From Ramlibacter pinisoli (GTDB lineage Bacteria > Pseudomonadota > Gammaproteobacteria > Burkholderiales > Burkholderiaceae_C): a stretch of DNA of 64,000 nucleotides. The notes beneath the pieces are model-generated. The model saw nothing but the letters and a program-made list of their open reading frames with translations. It did not search any database and was not told the DNA's origin. Numbering within the stretch: position 1 is the stretch's first letter; each line of letters opens with the position of its first letter. Positions 58,111 to 64,000 of the stretch are shown here, one piece after another. The stretch spans positions 1,860,001 through 1,924,000 of the forward strand of contig NZ_WSEL01000003.1 of assembly GCF_009758015.1 (NCBI RefSeq), given 5' to 3'. The position numbers and the translations under genes were made by a program.

Positions 58111-58602
58111 ATGACATTGCGACGACACCTGCGGCGCCCGCGCCGCAGCCTGCTGTCCTTCGGTGGCGCCGCGCTGCTGGCCATGACCGCGGCCACCGCA
58201 CAGGTTGCCGGCACGCCGACCGGCGCCACCGGCATCGACGCCTCCGGCAACTACCAGCAGGAAGTGCAGGCCTGCACCGAAGGCCGCAGCCAACAGGACC
58301 GTGAGACCTGCCTGCGCGAGGCCCGCAATGCCCGCGCCGACAGGCAGCAAGGCCAGGCCGCCCCGGCGCCGAGCACCCTCGAAGCCAACGCGCGGGCCCG
58401 CTGCGACGCCCTGTCGGGCGAGGACAAGTCGGCCTGCGAGGCCCGCGTGCTGGGCTACGGCAACACCAGCGGCAGCGTCGCCGGCGGCGGTGTGCTGCGC
58501 GAGGTCGAGACGGTCGTGCCACCGCCGGGCAACACCGAACTGCGCGTCGAACCCAAGACGCAGGGCGCACCGGTGGTCGTGGTCCCGCCGGCCACCCGCT
58601 GA
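58111..58602 (+). CDS. Exported hypothetical protein (163 aa)
   Basis: A 163-residue protein with a signal-type N-terminus (SLLSFGGAALLAMTAATAQV). The mature part has four Cys in a repeated C-x-E/D pattern (VQACTEGRSQQDRETCLREA and RARCDALSGEDKSACEARVL), suggesting two disulfide helical hairpins. Start ATG 58111 follows CAGGAG. No family is recognised. A hairpin at 58628 follows. Confidence 0.72.
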   Translation: MTLRRHLRRPRRSLLSFGGAALLAMTAATAQVAGTPTGATGIDASGNYQQEVQACTEGRSQQDRETCLREARNARADRQQGQAAPAPSTLEANARARCDALSGEDKSACEARVLGYGNTSGSVAGGGVLREVETVVPPPGNTELRVEPKTQGAPVVVVPPATR

Positions 58603-58627
58603 ACCCCCTCCGGCCACCCGCCCCTCC

Positions 58628-58653
58628 GCCACCCGCCCAATCAATCGGGTGGC
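58628..58653 (+). terminator. Possible terminator hairpin
   Basis: GCCACCCG (58628-58635) and CGGGTGGC (58646-58653) form a perfect 8-bp stem 26 bases after the 58602 stop. There is no T-run. Confidence 0.4.
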
Positions 58654-58773
58654 GGCATCGCCCGCCGCGCCGTAACGGCGCGTAGACAGGGCCGCGTCCT
58701 ACAGGGACGATGAGCATCTCCGCTAGCCTTGCAGCGTGCGCGGCTTGTGCAGCGCGTCACCCACGGAGAGCCC

Positions 58774-59013
58774 ATGAACGAGCAGACTCCCGCCATCGAC
58801 CCGGGCCCGGCCCAGGCCCGCCATGGCTACCGCAACGAAGTGAACTGGGAAGGTGGCTCCGGCCGCCAGCCGTATGGCAACCAGTGGTCCGGCAACCAGG
58901 GGCGGCGCGCCATGCCGAACCCGGCGGCCGGCGGCGAAACCGCGGATGGGAACCGCCGCGAGCGCTCGGGGCGGACCCAGGAGCAGCTCGGGCAGATCCA
59001 GCGCAAGCCCTGA
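58774..59013 (+). CDS. Small disordered hypothetical protein (79 aa)
   Basis: A 79-residue hydrophilic protein rich in Gly, Asn, Gln, Pro and Arg (QPYGNQWSGNQGRRAMPNPA), with no hydrophobic core, so probably disordered. The start has CGGAGAG upstream, and GTCCTACAG lies 69 bases before it. Such proteins are often stress-induced; the function is unknown. Confidence 0.6.
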   Translation: MNEQTPAIDPGPAQARHGYRNEVNWEGGSGRQPYGNQWSGNQGRRAMPNPAAGGETADGNRRERSGRTQEQLGQIQRKP

Positions 59014-59030
59014 CGGGCCTGCGCGGGGCG

Positions 59031-59105
59031 TCAGATGACGTGGAACAGCATCAGCAGCACGACCACGAACAGCGGGACGCCGAGAAGCCAGAGGATGACG
59101 GGCAT
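59031..59105 (-). CDS. 24-residue single-span membrane protein
   Basis: ATG 59105 has a strong AAGGAG site seven bases upstream. The product MPVILWLLGVPLFVVVLLML followed by FHVI is one complete membrane helix with almost no polar residue. The ribosome-binding site lies in a hairpin (59112-59138). It is too short to be found by usual length cut-offs, and looks like a genuine small membrane protein. Confidence 0.65.
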   Translation of the reverse strand: MPVILWLLGVPLFVVVLLMLFHVI

Positions 59106-59111
59106 GTGAAT

Positions 59112-59138
59112 CTCCTTGGGTTGTCGATGCACCCAAGG
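59112..59138 (-). promoter_or_regulatory. Hairpin enclosing the ribosome-binding site of the 24-aa gene
   Basis: On the minus strand CCTTGGGT (59138-59131) pairs perfectly with ACCCAAGG (59121-59114) over a 9-base loop, and the AAGGAG site begins inside the second arm. This could make translation conditional. Confidence 0.45.
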
Positions 59139-59212
59139 TAGCTCCCCCATCGCGACCGGATTGCCGGGCAGCCACGCCACCCACGGTAGGCAGCCGCCCA
59201 CGGCCGCTGTCG

Positions 59213-59905
59213 TCAGATCGCCACCAGCTGGCGCACGCCGGCGGCTTCCATGTCCTTGCCGGCGCCGGCGGCGATGACCTCGCCGCGCTCCATGACCAGG
59301 TAGCGATCGGCCAGTTCCTGGGCGAAGTCGTAATACTGCTCGACCAGCACGATGGCCATGTCGCCGCGGTCCGCCAGCATGCGGATGACGCGGCCGATGT
59401 CCTTGATGATGCTGGGCTGGATGCCCTCGGTGGGTTCGTCCAGCACCAGCAGCTTGGGCTGGGCCGCCAGTGCGCGGGCGATCGCCAGCTGCTGCTGCTG
59501 GCCGCCCGACAGGTCGCCGCCGCGCCGCCCCAGCATCTGCCGCAGCACCGGGAACAGCTCGTACAGCTGCGCGGGCACCGGCATGCCGGCCGGCTTGTAG
59601 GCCAGCCCCATGCGCAGGTTCTCCTCGACCGTCAGCCGCGCGAAGATCTCGCGGCCCTGCGGCACGAAGCCGATGCCGGCGCGCGCCCGCTCATAGGGCG
59701 TGCACTGGTGGATCGGCCTGCCGTCGAACTCGATGGCGCCCGACTTGATCGGCACCAGCCCCATGAGCGACTTGAGCAGCGTGGTCTTGCCCACGCCGTT
59801 GCGCCCCAGGATGACGGTGACCTGCCCCAGCGCCGCCTCCATGCTGACGTCCCGCAGGATGTGCGAGCCGCCGTAGTACTGGTTGATGGACTTGACGTTC
59901 AGCAT
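59213..59905 (-). CDS. urtE: Urea ABC transporter ATP-binding protein UrtE
   Basis: A 230-residue ATPase: GRNGVGKTTLLKSLMGLVPI (Walker A), LSGGQQQQLAIARALA (signature) and LLVLDEPTEGIQPSII (Walker B). INQYYGGSHILRDVSM at the start is typical of UrtE. With UrtD it powers high-affinity urea uptake. It is last in the urt operon, 16 bases after urtD. Confidence 0.94.
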   Translation of the reverse strand: MLNVKSINQYYGGSHILRDVSMEAALGQVTVILGRNGVGKTTLLKSLMGLVPIKSGAIEFDGRPIHQCTPYERARAGIGFVPQGREIFARLTVEENLRMGLAYKPAGMPVPAQLYELFPVLRQMLGRRGGDLSGGQQQQLAIARALAAQPKLLVLDEPTEGIQPSIIKDIGRVIRMLADRGDMAIVLVEQYYDFAQELADRYLVMERGEVIAAGAGKDMEAAGVRQLVAI

Positions 59906-59921
59906 GCGTGCATTCCGGGGT

Positions 59922-60793
<872 letters not shown>

Positions 60794-60797
<4 letters not shown>

Positions 60798-61960
60798 GGC
60801 GCCTTTGCCTCCAGGGCGGCGGCGCCCGCGAGCCGCAGCCGGCGGGCCAGGCCCACCAGCCCGTCGGGCAGGAACAGCGTGACGACGATGAACAGCCCGC
60901 CCAGGAAATACAGCCAGTACTCGGGCGCGCTCACGGTGAGCCAGCTCTTGGCGCCACTGACCAGGAAGGCGCCGACGATGGGGCCGATGAGGGTGGCACG
61001 GCCGCCGACGGCGGCCCAGACGGCAATCTCGATCGAGTTGGCGGGGCTCATCTCGCCCGGGTTGATGATGCCCACCTGCGGCACGTACAGGGCGCCGGCC
61101 ACCCCGCACATGACGGCCGACAGGGTCCAGATCGCCAGCTTGTAGCCCACCGGGTTGTAGCCCGAGAACATGACGCGCGTCTCGGCATCGCGGATGGCCT
61201 GCAGCACGCGGCCGAACTTGGCCGTGACCAGCCAGCGGGCGAGCAGGAAGAACCCCAGCAGCGTCAGGCCGGTGAACACGAACAGCGTCATGCGCATCGA
61301 CGGCGTCTGCAGCGGCACGCCCAGGATGCGCTTGAAGTCGGTGAAGCCGTTGTTGCCGCCGAAGCCGGTCTCGTTGCGGAAGAACAGCAGCATGGCGGCG
61401 TAGGTGAGCGCCTGCGTGATGATGGAGAAGTACACGCCCTTGATGCGCGAGCGGAAGGCGAAGAAGCCGAACACGAAGGCCACCGCCGCCGGCACCAGCA
61501 CCACCAGCAGGCAGGTGGCGACGAAGCTGTCGGAGAAGGTCCAGTGCCAGGGCAGCGCCTTCCAGTCCAGGAACACCATGAAGTCGGGCAGGTCGCTCTT
61601 GTAGTTGCCGTCGCGGCCGATCTGGCGCATCAGGTACATGCCCATGGCGTAGCCGCCGAGGGCGAAGAACAGGCCGTGGCCGAGCGACAGGATGCCGGTG
61701 TAGCCCCAGATCAGGTCCATCGCCAGCGCGCAGATGGCGTAGCACATGATCCGGGCGATCAGGGCGACGGCGTACTCGCCCATGTGGAACGGGCTGTCGG
61801 CCGGCACCACCAGGTTGAGCACCGGCGCCAGGGCGCAGACGGTGACCAGGGCGACCAGGAAGGCGGTCCAGCCGGCGCGCGTGAGCAGCGGGCGGGCCGC
61901 CGGCAGCACGACCGGCTCGGGGGTGGCGGCGGCAGCGACGATGGAGGGTGCGCGGTCCAT
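60794..61960 (-). CDS. urtC: Urea ABC transporter permease UrtC
   Basis: A 388-residue LivM-like permease with about ten helices; MDLIWGYTGILSLGHGLFFA and GFGGNNGFTDFKRILGVPLQ are typical UrtC segments. It lies 4 bases after urtB and overlaps urtD. Confidence 0.94.
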
Positions 61961-61964
61961 GCGA

Positions 61965-63533
61965 TCAGGCCTCCGCGCTGCGGCCGCGCACGGCGAACAG
62001 GCCCTGCGGCCGCTTCTGGATGAACACCACGATGAGCACCAGCACGGCGATCTTGGCCAGCACGGCGCCGGCCCAGCCCTCGATGAACTTGTTCAGGATG
62101 CCCAGGCCGAGCGCCGCGTACACGGTGCCGGCCAGCTGGCCCACGCCGCCCAGCACGACGACCATGAACGAGTCGACGATGTAGGCCTGCCCGAGGTCGG
62201 GGCCGACGTTGCCGATCTGGCTCAGGGCGCAGCCCGCCAGGCCGGCGATGCCGGAGCCGAGCGCGAAGGCATAGGTGTCGATGCGGGCGGTGTTCACGCC
62301 CATGCAGGAGGCGATGGGGCGGTTCTGGGTGACGCCGCGCACGAACAGGCCCAGGCGGGTGCGGGCGATCAGGAAGGCCATGCCGGCCAGCACCGCGAAG
62401 GCGAAGCCGACGATGACGATGCGGTTCCAGGGCAGCTGCAGGTTGCCCAGCAGCACCACGCCGCCGCTCATCCAGCTGGGGTTCTCGACGCCCACGTTCT
62501 GGGCCCCGAACACGCTGCGCACCAGCTGCATCAGCATCAGGCTGATGCCCCAGGTGGCCAGCAGCGTCTCCAGCGGGCGGCCGTACAGGAAGCGGATGAC
62601 GCCGCGCTCGAGGATGGCACCGACCGCCGCCGATGCGGCGAACGACACCGGCACGGCGGCCACCAGGTACCAGTCGAAGTGGCCGGGCAGCCAGCTGCGG
62701 AACACGCCCTGCACCACGTAGGTGGCGTAGGCGCCGATCATCATCAGCTCGCCGTGCGCCATGTTGATCACGCCCATCAGGCCGTAGGTGATGGCCAGTC
62801 CCAGCGCCACCAGCAGCAGGATGGAACCCAGGCTGACGCCGGAGAACAGCGCACCCAGCCGGTCGCCCCAGGCGAGCGCGGCGTCGACCTGGCGCAGCGA
62901 GGCGGCCAGCGCCGCCTTCACCTCGGCCTCGGGCTCCTCGCGCAGGCGCTCGACCAGCAGGGGCTTGGTGGCGGGGTTGCGGCTGCCGCCCAGCAGGCGG
63001 GCGGCCTCGAGCCGCTTGCCCTTGTCGCTGCTGCCCAGCAGCACGGCGGCGCGCACCAGCCCGAGCTGGTCGCGGATGCCGGCGTCCTTCTCGGCCGCGT
63101 AGGCCTTCTCGATCAGGGGCAGGCGGGCCTCGTCGGGCTCCTTCTGCAACGACTGCACGGCGCGCCGGCGCAGCGCGGCATCGGGCGAGAACAGCTGCAG
63201 GGCGGCCAGGGCGCCATCGAGTTCGCTGCGCATGCGGTTGTTGCTGACCACGTCCTCGGCGTCCGCGGGAACGTCGACCGCCGCCCCGGTCACCGGATCG
63301 GCGCCCTTGCCGTCACGCACGATGAACACCTTGTCGCCGGCGACCTTGACCACGTCGTCGGCCAGCGCCTGCAGGAATGCGGCGGTGCGGTCGTCGGCGG
63401 TGGCGATGGCCTTGTTCAGCGCCTCGATGCGGGCGTCGCTTTCGCCCAGCGCGATGGCCTTGGCCTCGTCGGCGGTGAGCGCCTGGGCCGGCGCCATCCA
63501 GGCCAGGGCCAGGAGTAGGAGGAGTCGCTTCAT
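61965..63533 (-). CDS. urtB: Urea ABC transporter permease UrtB
   Basis: A 522-residue protein: signal peptide (MKRLLLLLALAWMAPAQALT), an N-terminal periplasmic helical-repeat domain to about residue 230, then a LivH-like permease (YGLMGVINMAHGELMMIGAY). The long N-terminus is normal for UrtB. Start ATG 63533 begins the signal peptide. The urtA gene upstream is separated by 225 bases that include a repeat element. Confidence 0.94.
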   Translation of the reverse strand: MKRLLLLLALAWMAPAQALTADEAKAIALGESDARIEALNKAIATADDRTAAFLQALADDVVKVAGDKVFIVRDGKGADPVTGAAVDVPADAEDVVSNNRMRSELDGALAALQLFSPDAALRRRAVQSLQKEPDEARLPLIEKAYAAEKDAGIRDQLGLVRAAVLLGSSDKGKRLEAARLLGGSRNPATKPLLVERLREEPEAEVKAALAASLRQVDAALAWGDRLGALFSGVSLGSILLLVALGLAITYGLMGVINMAHGELMMIGAYATYVVQGVFRSWLPGHFDWYLVAAVPVSFAASAAVGAILERGVIRFLYGRPLETLLATWGISLMLMQLVRSVFGAQNVGVENPSWMSGGVVLLGNLQLPWNRIVIVGFAFAVLAGMAFLIARTRLGLFVRGVTQNRPIASCMGVNTARIDTYAFALGSGIAGLAGCALSQIGNVGPDLGQAYIVDSFMVVVLGGVGQLAGTVYAALGLGILNKFIEGWAGAVLAKIAVLVLIVVFIQKRPQGLFAVRGRSAEA

Positions 63534-63609
63534 TGCTGGAACCTGTGGAATGGACGGCACGCCGTCCATTGCGCAAGAACCGGGCCCGCCAGCAGCGGCC
63601 GATGGTGAG

Positions 63610-63728
63610 CCGTCATCCCGGGCTTGACCCGGGATCCATCTCCGGAGCAGCCCGCACCCCGAACGGAACCGAGGGCCGGGATGCCGAAACATCCGGGGAT
63701 GGATGGCGGGTCAAGCCCGCCATGACGG
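63610..63728. repeat. Inverted-repeat element between urtA and urtB
   Basis: Two 31-base arms (63610-63640 and 63698-63728) are inverted copies matching at 27 positions. Each arm is itself a hairpin: CCCGGG-cttga-CCCGGG on the left and GGCGGG-tcaag-CCCGCC on the right. All four differences sit in the stems and keep pairing. The outer ends CCGTCAT / ATGACGG match. It looks like a MITE- or REP-like mobile repeat. Confidence 0.75.
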
Positions 63729-63758
63729 TGTGTGGATCAGGATCGCCGCGCGTGATGC

Positions 63759-64000
63759 TCAGGTCTTGGACTTGCCGTCCGGCTCGTCCTTCTTCTTGTC
63801 GTTGCCGTCGATGAAGGGCGACCAGGGCTTGGCCTTGACCGGGCCGGGCGTCTTCCAGACCACGTTGAACTGGCCGTCGGCCTTGACCTCACCGATGAAC
63901 ACCGGCTTGTGCAGGTGGTGGTTCTTCTCGTCCATCTTGGCGGTGAAGCCGGACGGGGCCTTGAAGGTCTGGCCGGACATCGCCGCGATGACCTTGTCGA
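63759..64000 (-). CDS. urtA: Urea ABC transporter substrate-binding protein UrtA (C-terminal part)
   Basis: The frame is open to the window end, so only the last 80 residues are seen: KVIAAMSGQTFKAPSGFTAK, then NHHLHKPVFIGEVKADGQFN and KAKPWSPFIDGNDKKKDE. These match the end of UrtA, the periplasmic urea receptor. It is first of the urt genes on this strand. Confidence 0.9.
   Translation of the reverse strand, partial: DKVIAAMSGQTFKAPSGFTAKMDEKNHHLHKPVFIGEVKADGQFNVVWKTPGPVKAKPWSPFIDGNDKKKDEPDGKSKT

Overview
The window is about 70% G+C, densely coded on both strands, and carries no IS element, CRISPR array, tRNA or rRNA that I could find. A Bug/TctC-type binding protein, PHA granule proteins, a membrane-bound PuuD urate hydroxylase and a urt urea transporter together suggest a betaproteobacterium of the Burkholderiales, probably Comamonadaceae-like. 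This is inferred from gene content, not from a marker gene.

Layout. 1-3.9 kb: end of a surface-polysaccharide locus (an epimerase-glycosyltransferase fusion, two methyltransferases, a GtrA protein). 4.0-8.3 kb: a phasin and a TetR regulator with a PhaR-like palindrome between them, then TPR, hemerythrin, M14 deacylase and acyl-CoA-binding proteins. 8.3-16.4 kb: a tight minus-strand run of eight genes (molybdopterin oxidoreductase, lipoprotein peptidase, PHA granule protein, LysR, CoA-transferase, HMG-CoA-lyase-like enzyme, VOC protein, Bug binding protein). 16.5-22.2 kb: an amino-acid binding protein, two M20 amidohydrolases, an M14-like peptidase and an adenine/adenosine deaminase. 22.4-25.5 kb: a FimV-like protein and two small partners.

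25.5-53.6 kb holds most of a purine and ureide degradation pathway in three blocks. Block one is a BMP-type nucleoside/purine ABC transporter with a LysR gene, divergent from xdhAB. Block two is a minus-strand run xdhC-puuD-yjbQ-ttuC-glycerate kinase. Block three is a GntR regulator with puuE, a uraD-allC fusion and an unusual M20 protein, divergent from uraH. Together they would take xanthine through urate, 5-hydroxyisourate, OHCU and allantoin to allantoate and ureido products; the glyoxylate end would feed tartronate semialdehyde and glycerate. Guanine deaminase, ureidoglycolate lyase and glyoxylate carboligase are not in the window. Between the blocks (35-42 kb) lie small membrane and hypothetical genes, a LuxR regulator, a MarR-MATE pair with two clear operators, an SDR and a thioesterase.

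53.8-64 kb: a GlsB/YeaQ-type membrane protein, a NitT/TauT-type ABC transporter followed by ureD, small stress-like proteins (one of 24 residues), and the urtEDCBA urea transporter on the minus strand, with urtA cut by the window end. Urea released from ureides and imported urea would both feed urease, of which only UreD is visible.

Most worth a second look: the M20 protein that has lost several metal ligands inside the ureide operon, the uraD-allC fusion, the hairpin-rich intergenic region 53571-53793, an inverted-repeat element with compensating changes between urtB and urtA, two ribosome-binding-site hairpins, the PhaR-like palindrome, and the paired MarR operators.
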